Shown here piece by piece: positions 1 through 10,300 of a stretch of DNA of 20,021 bases. The stretch lies in NCBI GenBank assembly GCA_000226015.1, contig JH153586.1, positions 200,569-220,589 of the forward strand. Direction: 5' to 3'. The translations under genes and the position numbers were made by a program. The notes under the pieces were generated by a model that searched no databases, had not been told where the DNA came from, and saw only the letters and a list, made by a program, of their open reading frames with translations. This DNA comes from Mnemiopsis leidyi. Its lineage: Eukaryota; Ctenophora; Tentaculata; Lobata; Bolinopsidae. Every line of letters starts with the position of its first letter. Within the stretch, counting starts at the first letter, position 1.

Positions 1-49
1 TAATCGGCATTTTAGCGTTGCGAACAGTCCAATCAGTGCCCCATATACT

Positions 50-151
50 CAAAAACCGCATGGAGTGCCATCATAAAATTCACACAGACATAGATCAAAC
101 GATTTCTGACAACATATCAAAAATTTACGGTGGCCCTCCATGCGGTTTTTG
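50..151. repeat. inverted repeat (fold-back) with 16-bp perfect arms
   Basis: CAAAAACCGCATGGAG at 50-65 is the exact reverse complement of CTCCATGCGGTTTTTG at 136-151. Pairing continues inward with mismatches for roughly 18 more bases on each side. The DNA could fold into a stem of about 34 bp with a loop of about 30 nt. It may be the remains of a fold-back or MITE-type element, but I see no clear target duplication. Confidence 0.7.
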
Positions 152-465
152 TGCAGTGATCCAGCGAAATTTGATGGGAAGAAGAAATGTCGTCAACGAT
201 CGAAATCTTAGAATTGTGTCATGAAATTTATATGGGAATGAACAGTAAACGATTCTCTGCAAGATCATGATCACGGCACCTGTGCCCTACAGCCCCCAAA
301 AATGAGGCAAAATTAAATCTAAGACAAAGAATTTGCCTTTTTACGCGCATTTTGGTCCTAAAATATGCTGCGCAACTATCGTTTCAGCGGTCCCACCGTG
401 CCCTGTTTGCTGTTATCTCTGACACTAGTGAAGGTTGTCTCATGTCACGTTGCGACCCTTAACTT

Positions 466-516
466 GTAGCAAAGTGAACCTTTGCTACACGTTGTATAGC
501 CCTGGCGCGAAGCGCC
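466..516. repeat. two adjacent short hairpins
   Basis: GTAGCAAAG-TGAAC-CTTTGCTAC (466-488) is a perfect 9-bp stem with a 5-nt loop. GGCGC-GAA-GCGCC (504-516) is a perfect 5-bp GC stem with a GAA loop. The loop-side string AAAGTGAACC of the first hairpin occurs again at 531-540. The function is unknown. Confidence 0.5.
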
Positions 517-1209
517 CGGCGGCGTGAGACAAAGTGAACCCACTCCTTATGAGCATTCTTTTTGTGAAGCATTGTATTTCATATCTTTGCTCATAACTAC
601 TGCGTACCTAAATATCTCGTTGTACGGCCCAATCCTTTCTAAGGTGCCACACTGCCAGTGCTGTGTTTTTGCGTGAACAACTTCTGCTATTTTTCTAACA
701 GAATTGAGACTGTGTGGTTTTTAACAAAATTGAAATCTTATAGACCAAATGACTTAATATAAGTTGGGATTAAATTGGAAAGCTATTTGTCAATACTTTT
801 CCATACTCAGTAGAAATTTATTTAAGTATTGTAGCCCAAATAACCAATCCAAACTACTCTAAATTACTTCTAGCCCCTAAGTCTAGTTACTTGCATATTA
901 CTTGTACTTTACACAGACCTATCAAACTTAAAACCCAAGCTAACCATCAAGTGAATCACTATGACCTGCTTTGTCGAACCTTGACCCATCTCTCCAAATA
1001 TGTGTTTTAGTATTTTTTTTTTTAATTTTTATCTCTTAAATAATATTGAAGAATCAACACATTCTCGCCTTATAACTTTATGACTTTTGAAGCAGATAGC
1101 GGCGATAAGTTGCTACATTCTTCAATAATTGTAAATGGCAGATTTAAGATTCATCTTAATTAACTTTTTGATATTATGACGAAGATCTTGTGCTAGATTC
1201 TTTGGCTAA

Positions 1210-1349
1210 GTTACTTAGCTTTGTTACTTAGCTTTGCAACTTGACAAAGTTACTTAGCTTTGAAAAACATGTTATTTTCTATATCATATGATTTGATTGT
1301 ACAGGTATAAAATAAAATTTTGAGTTTTACTAAAATTTTGAGTTTTACT
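1210..1349. repeat. short local duplications
   Basis: GTTACTTAGCTTTG occurs three times (starts 1210, 1223 and 1249), and AAAATTTTGAGTTTTACT is duplicated head to tail (1314-1331 and 1332-1349). These look like ordinary replication-slippage products in AT-rich non-coding DNA. Confidence 0.6.
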
Positions 1350-2001
1350 CTACCAGCTTCAAAGTGTAGGAGAATACTCCATTTAATGATAAAATGGCCT
1401 AATTTAAGCCTAAGGAAAAAAGATTGAATGTGCTTTTGATTGTGTTGAATCAGTTTGTGGCCACAAGCACTAACTAGCACCAGTTTTCAGTATGTCCTAG
1501 TATAAACATTCCAAGCTTGGTATACAACCCGCATAATTAGTATTACAAAATACTTAAGATATCAACACGAATTATCACTTACCACATGATATAGATATGC
1601 ATGATAGCCTGATATAGATTATAGAAAGCTGTATGTAGGACTATTACCAGTCGTAGGCTATGTCTTAGTAATTATACCGCTATTGACCTTCTAATCTTAG
1701 TAGCCTTACCTTTCTTTTTAATGTGTCGTCACCTGCAAATCAAGCTGAAATATTGCAAATTTGTTAATAATAAAAACTTCACCTAATATTCATGGCTTGG
1801 TGTTTATTTCGGTTCCCTGATCTCTCGGATGTCCCCAAGCATGTAGTGGAGGTACAACAGGGTGGGAGCTTGCGGGGCAAGTGCCACTCATCCAGGTCAA
1901 GACTGTATGACTTAGTTTTACCACCCTACCAAGTGCACTGCTGTTTGCGTTAGTTAGCAATTCATTCTGTCTATTTTTCTTCGCTTGGTCTCTGTTCACG
2001 C

Positions 2002-2031
2002 ATGGCGCCCCTCGGCGGTAAAATGGCGCCC
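2002..2031. promoter_or_regulatory. candidate promoter patch, paired ATGGCGCCC
   Basis: ATGGCGCCC occurs twice (2002-2010 and 2023-2031), with CTCGGCGGTAA between the copies, inside an otherwise AT-rich region about 600 bp before the dehydrogenase start codon. The second copy, in context AAAATGGCGCC, resembles the YY1 core (ATGGCG) common in animal promoters. No TATA box or transcript evidence places a transcription start here, so this is a tentative call. Confidence 0.25.
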
Positions 2032-2608
2032 TGAAGTGAGCTGAGAGCTCCCATTATACTCTGCAAGTGCAAGATTTAAGATTGTCAGAAGAGCAAGAGC
2101 TTGCTCCGATTAAAGGTTGAAGAATCGGATCAGAGCTTCAGAGGTCCTGTTCTCGGCTATCCACTTGTCAGCCTTCAGTTACTTCTTTATCAGCAGCTTT
2201 AATCACTTATTTGAATGTTTGCGTTGTTGTCTTTCTCCTCCTATATCAAGGGTTAATTATTCCTTCAGTTTGGAATGAGGATGCTTTTTTGGATCGATAT
2301 AGACTGGGAGGGTACAGGTTCCATCTGTCTACACATTCTGAAGCTTGGTTCAAGGTCCTTGTAAACCCCACCTCCCCCTCAAAAAGAGGTGTCTGGTCAG
2401 CTTCACTTTTGTGTCTGGTCAGTTGGATAATCAAATTTATGATGTGATGTAATTATTTAAAATGTTTATGTTCTTGTTTGAAATTTTCATGGCAGAAATA
2501 AGAATGAAATTATTCGTAATAATTGTTTCAGTGGCTTTAAAATTTTCATCAGTAATGTAGTTAACAGGAACAAGTTCGATAACATTTAATATACAAATAT
2601 TTTACAGG

Positions 2609-3532
2609 ATGTTGTCTGATTTAATAGAAGTTATATCCTTTCTTTTGTTTTGGGCTCTAGATCTTGGAAAGGAGTTGTTGTATGGCATCTTCAGATGCCG
2701 TCCTCGTAAGAAAATTTGCAATGAAAACATTCTTATCACTGGATCGGGACAGGGAATAGGAAAACTTGTTGCTGAAAGACTTGCTAAAGACCAAAATATT
2801 CTCCACTGTGTTGACATAAACCAAACTCTGAATGAAAAAATGGCAGCTGACTTGAGAGCTAAAGGAAGCAACTGCACAATTTACACATACACCTGTGATG
2901 TTGGGGAGGCCGCTAACATTGCTGAGCTTGGTAGGCAGATAAAAGAGAATGTTCCTGATAAGCATATTTCTTATCTATTTAACATTGCTGGCATTGTTAT
3001 GGGAAAATCATTTGAAGAAGAAACAGAAAAGCAAATGGAGAAAGTCATTAAAGTCAATGTTCTTGGGGTCATGTATCTACAAAAGATGGTTTACAAGGAA
3101 ATGGTTGAAAACTACGGTCACATTGTCAACATTTCCTCCTTGGCGGGTATAGTATCAGGTCCTCTACTGGCTGATTATTGCTGCTCCAAATATGCTGTCA
3201 GAGGTCTTACACAGGCAATGCTTAGTGAAATGGATTACATTGGCAAGAAAAATGTTAAGTTCACATCAGTTCACCCGCACATAACCAAAACTGGAATGTT
3301 TAATAATGCCCAAGCTAAATGGTCTCTTGTTTTTCCTCTTCTTGAACCAGATTGGGTCGCAGATCAAGTTATTATTGGAACACAGGAGGAAAGGGAACAA
3401 CTGATCCTGCCCAAGATCACTAATCTCTTCCTGATGCCTGAGCATTTTATGTCTACCAAGGTATACAGGAAATATTGTGAAGTCCTTGGCAACAGTACCA
3501 TGAAGACCTTCAAGAAAATCAGAGATGAATAA
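2609..3532 (+). CDS. short-chain dehydrogenase/reductase, SDR16C-like (17-beta-HSD11/13, RDHE2, RDH10 relatives)
   Basis: This intronless 307-codon frame encodes an NAD(P)-dependent oxidoreductase, expected to oxidise or reduce hydroxyl groups of retinoids, steroids or related lipids. Residues 5-28 are a hydrophobic N-terminal segment like the ER/lipid-droplet anchor of 17-beta-HSD11/13. The Rossmann motif TGSGQGIG is at 44-51. D69 at the end of strand beta-2 suggests NAD(H) preference. CDV at 96-98 is the usual adenine-binding site. The NNAG motif reads NIAG (125-128), with the second Asn replaced by Ile. The catalytic set is N150, S177, Y190 and K194 (YCCSK), and PHITKTGMF follows near 260. 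Length matches the family (about 300). The ATG comes right after TTTTACAG, so a spliced 5' end is possible. The exact substrate and orthologue within SDR16C cannot be decided here. A processed retrocopy is possible because there are no introns, but the frame is intact. Confidence 0.93.
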   Translation: MLSDLIEVISFLLFWALDLGKELLYGIFRCRPRKKICNENILITGSGQGIGKLVAERLAKDQNILHCVDINQTLNEKMAADLRAKGSNCTIYTYTCDVGEAANIAELGRQIKENVPDKHISYLFNIAGIVMGKSFEEETEKQMEKVIKVNVLGVMYLQKMVYKEMVENYGHIVNISSLAGIVSGPLLADYCCSKYAVRGLTQAMLSEMDYIGKKNVKFTSVHPHITKTGMFNNAQAKWSLVFPLLEPDWVADQVIIGTQEEREQLILPKITNLFLMPEHFMSTKVYRKYCEVLGNSTMKTFKKIRDE

Positions 3533-3963
3533 ACATTAAAGATTTTTTAAACTCTAAATTTTAGTTATACTAATATGATTTTAAAATGTTTTAATCACAA
3601 TTTTAGGCTGTGTATGTGGTTTATAGTATGAAACCATTTTTAGTGTTTTAGTTGGGTAAATTTATCACTTGATGTTTTTTAAATTGCTTAAGATTTTTTA
3701 TTATGTTTGTTTCTTACTCCTGAGTGTCCCATACCTTAACGTTCAGAATACTCAGATTATATCTACATCAAAATTTTACTATGTTAACTGCTGGCAGCAA
3801 TGATTTTTTGGCTTCTTTATTGATTCGTGTTCTAGTTATTGTTCTTATGAGTTGTGACTATATTGTGTTTTATTGTATCTGTTGTTTATAACGAACAGAA
3901 TATGCAGAATATGTTGATTTGGTATTAAATTATTCTCATCTAAATTATTATATGGTTAATAAA
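3528..3963 (+). terminator. polyA signals of the dehydrogenase gene
   Basis: AATAAA overlaps the stop codon (3528-3533) and another lies at 3958-3963. The second fits better as the functional signal, giving a 3' UTR of about 450 nt that is very AT-rich. The mRNA would then end about 180 bp before the dynamin start codon. Confidence 0.5.
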
Positions 3964-4159
3964 ATGTTTATATATGATTTAAAATTTATATAATTAATTG
4001 AATGGTATTACTGAATCTTACTAAAATCACATCATATCTTGAAACTTAAAATAATGTTATTATTTCTAGTCTCATTCAAAGTAACCACCATTATAATTTT
4101 AAGCAGTAAAACTTTCCACCTCTATCAATTCTTACTCACCCATCCGACAGCTAGAGAAA
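3533..4159 (+). other. AT-rich spacer: dehydrogenase 3' UTR plus dynamin 5' region
   Basis: This stretch has no coding potential. The first part is probably 3' UTR up to about 3980. The last 180 bp must hold the dynamin promoter, an upstream intron, or a trans-splice acceptor. CCGACAG ends about 10 nt before the dynamin ATG, after a pyrimidine-rich stretch (4115-4145), so a 3' splice site just before the start codon is plausible. Confidence 0.55.
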
Positions 4160-4323
4160 ATGTCTGGGAATGTGGGGATGGAAGCCCTCATTCCCATCGT
4201 CAACAAAGTACAAGATGCCTTCACGCAAGTTGGCATGAACTCCGTCATAGACCTGCCTCAGATAGCAGTTGTTGGCGGACAGTCGGCTGGTAAAAGTAGT
4301 GTCCTGGAAAACTGTGTTGGAAA
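4160..4323 (+). CDS. DNM: dynamin exon 1 (start, P-loop)
   Basis: It begins at the first ATG of the conserved frame, reading [16 protein letters not shown], and contains P-loop GGQSAGKSS. The donor is AA|GTATGG and the exon ends in phase 2 within the Lys codon before DFLPRG. The N-terminus is one residue longer than the human protein. Confidence 0.93.
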
Positions 4324-7300
4324 GTATGGTTGCTTAACTAAAATTTTACTTTCTCTCTTTCGAAAGTTAATTATGTGTTTGGATGACACAATTAATTTGA
4401 AGCTTGAATGTAAGTAAGTTAGTAGCTGACACATAAATCTTTTTCAGAGATTTTCTTCCTCGAGGTAGCGGAATTGTAACTCGTCGTCCACTGATTTTGC
4501 AGCTCAACTATGTTGAAAAAGGAGGTTCGTTAAGCATCATATCTGGATTTAAATTCTATAGTGTAGTGAATCCATTTAATGAAAAATCGACATACCATGC
4601 AAAGCATTCGATAAACAGCAAATGTTTTTCAGAATGGGGCGAGTTTCTCCATGCAAAAGGGAAGAAGTTTACAGACTTTGACGAGATCAGACGGGAAATT
4701 GAGGCAGAAACAGACAGGATGACTGGGAGTAACAAGGGAATTTCAGACATTCCAATAAACCTCAGAGTTTTCTCGCCTCACGGTCAGTATTTACATTTTA
4801 CATATGGTTTATGTACAAACAGTTCACATAGGGAGTGTTATACTGTTCAAGATTGTGTTACGTGATATTTTACTAAGTGTTCATTAATTTCAAAAATCGA
4901 AAGAAGTTGACAGTGGGTCCCTGAGAAAGTGACATATTTCCAGCATAAGAATTTAACAATTATAAATGAGGATCACAGGTTAATGCAACTAAGTCAAATA
5001 TGTTTTTGTAGTCAACTCTCCTGTTCCACTACTTAAAGTATCTAGTGCACTAAGCACCCCTGCCACTGTAAACAACCCTGTTTCTTGTTACCTTGTTAGC
5101 AGCCTGATACCATGACACAGCGGTGTAGGGTTACCTGTCCTACTACTATCTACTGTTTGTACTGTCCGAGGTCTGGTATTAGAAGTGGAACTTACTGCTG
5201 CGGAGCATCAGTGATGCTTGACAGACGTGTTGTTCGCACTTTCAGATACACTATAAATTTGGGGACATGGCATAAGAAACTAACCAGGACCAGGACCCAT
5301 TGACACCCTGGAAAGTGCCCCATGGACACCCCAAGATTTGCTTATCAAAACATCACTACGGAATCTACGTTCTAGGGTTCCCTAGGTGCGGCTGACATAC
5401 ACCCTGCTTCTTATCTCTTAGAAGTGTAGAATTTCACAATCAGGATGTGAAATGTGCTGGTTTTTATACAATGTACTTGTGTGTGAGCTGTGGAGTGTAA
5501 AGCTTAGTACGTACACCGTACAATTCTGTGTGTAGTGTATGTATAGTGTATATTTTGTAGTATGTTGTATTGTGTGTAGTGTATATATTTATGTATAGTG
5601 TATATTTTGTAGTATGTTGTATTGTGTGTAGTGTATAAATTTATGTATAGTGTATATTTTGTAGTATGTTGTATTGTGTGTAGTGTATATAGTGTTTAGT
5701 GTATGGAACACATTTTACATGCACAGAAAACAGTATATATATAACAATATATATATTGTTCTGAGCACTGCAGTGTTTAAAATTATGTGTAGTGTCTGTT
5801 TAATGTAATCGTATTTCATATTTCACGTCCACGTTTCACTTTTGCATTTCAAGATGTAAAATTGATGTCAGTGTATTGTACAGTGCAGAACGGTTAATAA
5901 TATATCGTATCCTTTATTTAAGTAGCTTTTATCGCACCTCCCTCTTATATGGGATTTAGATTAAATCATCGCACGTGTAGCTTGTTAATATTCTAGTAAA
6001 CTGTACTACTGTATGTTGTGCAATGTCCAATGTTGGCACACATTAAATTGTTTGTGGGACGCTACATCAATGGAGGCGACAAATAATGACATGGGAAATT
6101 TTTATCTGAACATCCCAATGCTTACTTTAAATAAATGACCCCATGGTTTAAATAATCGATTGCTAATTTTAAATACCCAATATTGCGAATGTTTCCCAGA
6201 AAACTTCTCCCCGATTCTTGACTTACTTGAAGTTGCTCATCAGTGTGAGCCAATTATGTAATTGTTATTGTTGTCAAACTACAAGGAAGATGACTACATG
6301 CATGCCGATGTACACTGTGTATAAACACGTTGTATAATTGACTGCCATCCTACAAGATGGCTATCATATACACTAAAAATTGTAGTACATATATGTGTGT
6401 ACCGGACAATGACTTATGTGCATTGGAAATGTTGTACATGTGACGTGTTCCAATCTGATCTCTATAAGTTATATAGTTACCATGGTAACAGTGGTGTACT
6501 ACTGTTTAGTGTACATGTTGTCAATACATGTACATACTACTGCTTCACAAACATGGTTGATTAATTGTACACGTGGAACAAGAGTAAAGTTCAACTGTGT
6601 ATAGTGAGATACAAAAGAGTGTGGACCTTATTTGGAATAATTGTTTTAAATGCGTTGAACTAAAAATTTATGAGCTCTTTATCAAGAGTCATGATAGGAG
6701 ACATATAAGCATTGAATACTTGTCAGGAGTATTTACTGTAGAGATTCGCTTACATGTAGTGGTTATAGGGTAGAATATTGTAGTCTATACCACATATAGT
6801 GGTTATAGGGTAGAATATTGTAGTCTATACCACATATAGTGGTTATAGGGTAGAATATTGTAGTCTATACCACATATAGTAGTTATAGGGTAGAATATTG
6901 TAGTCTATACCACATATAGTGGTTATAGGGTAGAATATTGTAGTCTATACCACATATAGTGGTTATAAGGTAGAATATTGTAGTCTATACCACATATAGT
7001 GGTTATAAGGTAGAATATTGTAGTCTATACTACATATAATGGATATAGGGTAGAATATTGTAGTCTATACCACATATAGTGGATATAGGGTAGGATATTG
7101 TAGTCTGTACCACAGCAATCTATACCACACCCAATATAGTTACTTTAAAATCATCCCACGTTCTGTATGCACCAACAAAAACATCACTGAATAACTGGCG
7201 TCCTATTTCAGTGTTAAATCTGACATTGATTGATCTGCCGGGGATAACTAAAGTTCCGATTGGAGACCAGCCTCCAGATATAGAGTTCCAGATCAGAGGT

Positions 7301-10300
7301 TTGTGTACATTTGTTGATCTTTATTTTCAGTTAAAGTCGTTTCCTTTTTTAATTTAAACACCAATTTATCTGATATCATGGTGTTTTTCAAGGGAATGAT
7401 TAATGCAGTTTATCCTTAAACCTAGTTATCTGATATTTTTCCTCAGGAATGATAATGCAGTTCATCTCAAAACCAAGTTGTTTAATTTTGGCAGTAACTC
7501 CAGCTAACTCCGATTTAGCCAACTCTGACGCTCTCAAACTAGCTAAGGAAGTTGACCCCGAGGGTAAGTCGATAGTAGATTTAAAGAGATTTTATATAGT
7601 CAATTTTGTTTTAGCTACTCATAAGAAATTGATAAAGCAACCGCGCATCTGTCTAGCTTAAGTATTGTCTTCGAATAAAACCAATTTGATAAGCAAAAAC
7701 AAAAAACGAAAACATGTTAATTGATTTTAGATGATTTCGACTGTTTGCCACCTTAATTATTGAGAAATTTGAAATGTTGTTGTAGCAGTTTATACTACCA
7801 TTTATTGTCCCATACTGTCAAGAATTTCTCTTCCAAATTTACCGCCCACATTTAATAGAATCAAAGCACTACACAACTAAGCAAAGTGTTATAAAATAAA
7901 ACCTGCCTATTCTCGTGCAATGTAATCTATTTTGAAACTTGACACTTTCTCTGAAACTTTTGCACTCTGCACACAATCTCGGTATGAGTAGAGACCCGCT
8001 GGAAAGCAGCACTTGTATCCTAATCTTACATTTTTGTGCGGGGTCAATGTCTGAATAATCCTATGTTGTTCTGTAATTCTAGAATAATTAGTGATCCTGG
8101 ATGGTAATTTTGTACTGTTAATGTACACAATTATTGTATAGCGTATATGATTACTGTACAGCGTACATAATTACTGTAAATCGTACAGCATCACAATCTC
8201 TAGTGATCAAGCTTTGTGTATGCCAATAATGGCCCAATAATTAATCTAACTGACAAGATAAAATTCAGGTATCCGTACGATTGGTGTCCTAACGAAACTA
8301 GATCTGATGGACGACGGTACAGACGCTAAAGAGATCCTAGATAACAAAGTTCTTCCTTTAAGAAGAGGTGTGTATGTGATTGAGAGATATGATTGGTAGG
8401 CTAACTAGAATGTGCAATACTGCCAATTTGTGCTGACAATACATTTGTTTGTATTGTGTAATGGTTGAATGACGTTCACTTGTTTACATTCTGGATTTGA
8501 TTGATGACTTTATCCAGCCACCTAAATAAGATCACGGTTTTGAATTGGTACATTTAGTACCATTAATTAAGTCCATAGTGTGTCAGTCGCAGGGACATTA
8601 AAGTGATTAAAATACATTTTTCAACATTTCTCTAACGCGCATTCGACGAGCGCGTTGTGTGTATACGTGATGTTCTTAATCATATTTGACTAGACTGTTA
8701 AAGCCTAACTTAAGACAGTTCAATGTTTATTATGGGACACAATAAACACGTAAGTGTTCATTTATTGCTATTAACAAAAAACGCTCAAGGCTAAGTTGAT
8801 AGCCTCTGACCTCATGGCTCATTGTGGTGAACGTTTACGTTTTAAATAACTTCGCAGAAAGTGCTAAAACTATGAAACGACACCATCAAGTTATCATCTA
8901 GAAAGTTACGATTCCTGTAAGATCTAAGAGTACTTACACATTATTACGTTGAGACATTTCTTCAGGGTACATTGGTGTAGTTAACAGGAGTCAGCGTGAC
9001 ATCGAAGGAAAGAAAGACATAAAGCAAGCCCAGGCAGCAGAGAGGAAATACTTCTTATCGCATCCAGCTTACAGGCACTTAGCCGAGAGGGCAGGAACCG
9101 CGTTTTTACAGAAAACACTCAACCAGGTAGCGCAGCATGAACAACTGAACAACTTTTACGCTCTCCAAGTTTTCATTCAGAATAAGTTTTTACTGATAAG
9201 GCGTGGTGTGTTTTAAGGGTAGATGTTTTCATCTTCCCTTTTCCCTGAAAAACTCAGCAATGAACTCCTGTAACTTTGCAGCAACTAACGAACCACATCC
9301 GGGAAGTGTTGCCGAGTCTCCGATCTAAACTTGAGCAACAGCTCACATCTATGGAGTCGGAGGTTAAAGAGTTCAAGAATCTCGGAATGAGTGGGGGGAG
9401 GGAAGACAAGAGTGCCAAACCGAGAATGATGATGCAGTTAGTGTTCATCTTAACTTGCTTTTCAGTGTAGCTTATCTTTAATATAAATGTCTTCTGCTCG
9501 TATTGTGGTCCTGGAACTTGGGTCAAGAAAGGCTGGTTTACCAACTGAGTTATTGTTATGGTATTCGCGCCGATAAACGTTAACCATAATAAAGTTTTGG
9601 AGGACGTTTCGTTGCAAAATTCAAACCGAAATTTAACTACGAAATGATCTTGGACATAAGACCATTATGTAAGAGCTAGAAACATCTTTCTCAGACCTGA
9701 CTCAGACCAGGACACATCAGACCAGAAAATAAGGGAATATCAAAATGTATTGCTCTACAGGATGGTGAACCGAGTTACACACGATTTCGAGGAGATGATT
9801 GAAGGAGGGGGTAACCACGTGGACACGACCTCCCTCAGCGGCGGCGCCAAGATCAACACCATCTTCCACTTCCGTTTTCCCGGATATCTCAACGAGGTAT
9901 GTGAATTGTGAAGTTGTTTTTTAAACTGCTCTATTCTTATCATCAATTGTTTCATGTAGCAAGAATCGCCGTGTGCCTGATTTTTTCCTTGGATTGTAAA
10001 CAATTCTGCCTAAACATAACGATATAAATTCTGATGCCGCTACTAATATTGAATTCCTGTTTTCTCCTAACCAAACTGACGCCCTGCAGGGTCGTCTTGA
10101 CGAGAAAGAGTTGAGGAAAGAAATAGGTTTCGCAATCAGAAACATTCACGGTGTACGATCTGGTCTGTTTACTCCTGACGCTGCGTTCGAGATGACGGTA
10201 AAGCGACAGATAGAGACACTAGCACCCCCCTCCATGAAGTGTATTCAACAGGTGGGAATATAGGAATGTTGGACTTGTTTGTGTTTTAGTGGTCGGGGGA

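Larger units (their letters stand above)
1..2608. other. intergenic / upstream region, no gene supported
   Basis: No open frame here looks like a conserved protein. The longest ones are 60-78 codons, partly overlap on both strands, and some begin at TTG. The stretch holds a fold-back repeat (50-151), hairpins (466-488 and 504-516), a thrice-repeated GTTACTTAGCTTTG (1210, 1223, 1249), an 18-bp tandem duplication (1314-1349), a GC-richer zone around 1990-2050, and a TGTCTGGTCAG direct repeat near 2390 and 2411. It probably includes the promoter and 5' UTR of the dehydrogenase gene. A 5' UTR intron is possible because TTTTACAG lies directly before its start codon. Confidence 0.6.
4783..7211 (+). 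other. intron 3 (2.4 kb), rich in tandem repeats
   Basis: This is the largest intron. It holds a 52-bp minisatellite (5527-5704), an 18-bp palindrome (5743-5760), a GTACATGT inverted repeat (6511-6533) and a 40-bp minisatellite (6761-7114). The sequence is rich in TGTA/TACA words throughout. I see no exon or non-coding RNA in it. Confidence 0.8.

Noticed and set aside
18-224. 68-codon open frame on the plus strand
   Set aside because: It overlaps the arms of the fold-back repeat, shows no recognisable domain, and a frame of this length is expected by chance.
1790-1999. 69-codon frame on the minus strand
   Set aside because: It has no conserved motif and its codon pattern is not protein-like. 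It could be part of an old repeat, but I see no ends or duplication.
2091-2106. GAGCAAG-AG-CTTGCTC inverted repeat, considered as a tRNA remnant or terminator
   Set aside because: A 2-nt loop is too tight for RNA folding, and no tRNA A or B box accompanies it.
2211-2447. 78-codon frame with a hydrophobic N-terminus, resembling a small secreted protein
   Set aside because: It starts at TTG, lies in the probable 5' region of the dehydrogenase, has a similar open frame on the opposite strand (2246-2434), and shows no family features.
2602-2965. 91- and 102-codon minus-strand frames
   Set aside because: They are antisense shadows of the well-supported dehydrogenase CDS.
6751-7125. 40-bp repeats considered as a CRISPR array
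   Set aside because: The units are continuous head-to-tail copies without unique spacers, and the setting is a eukaryotic intron.
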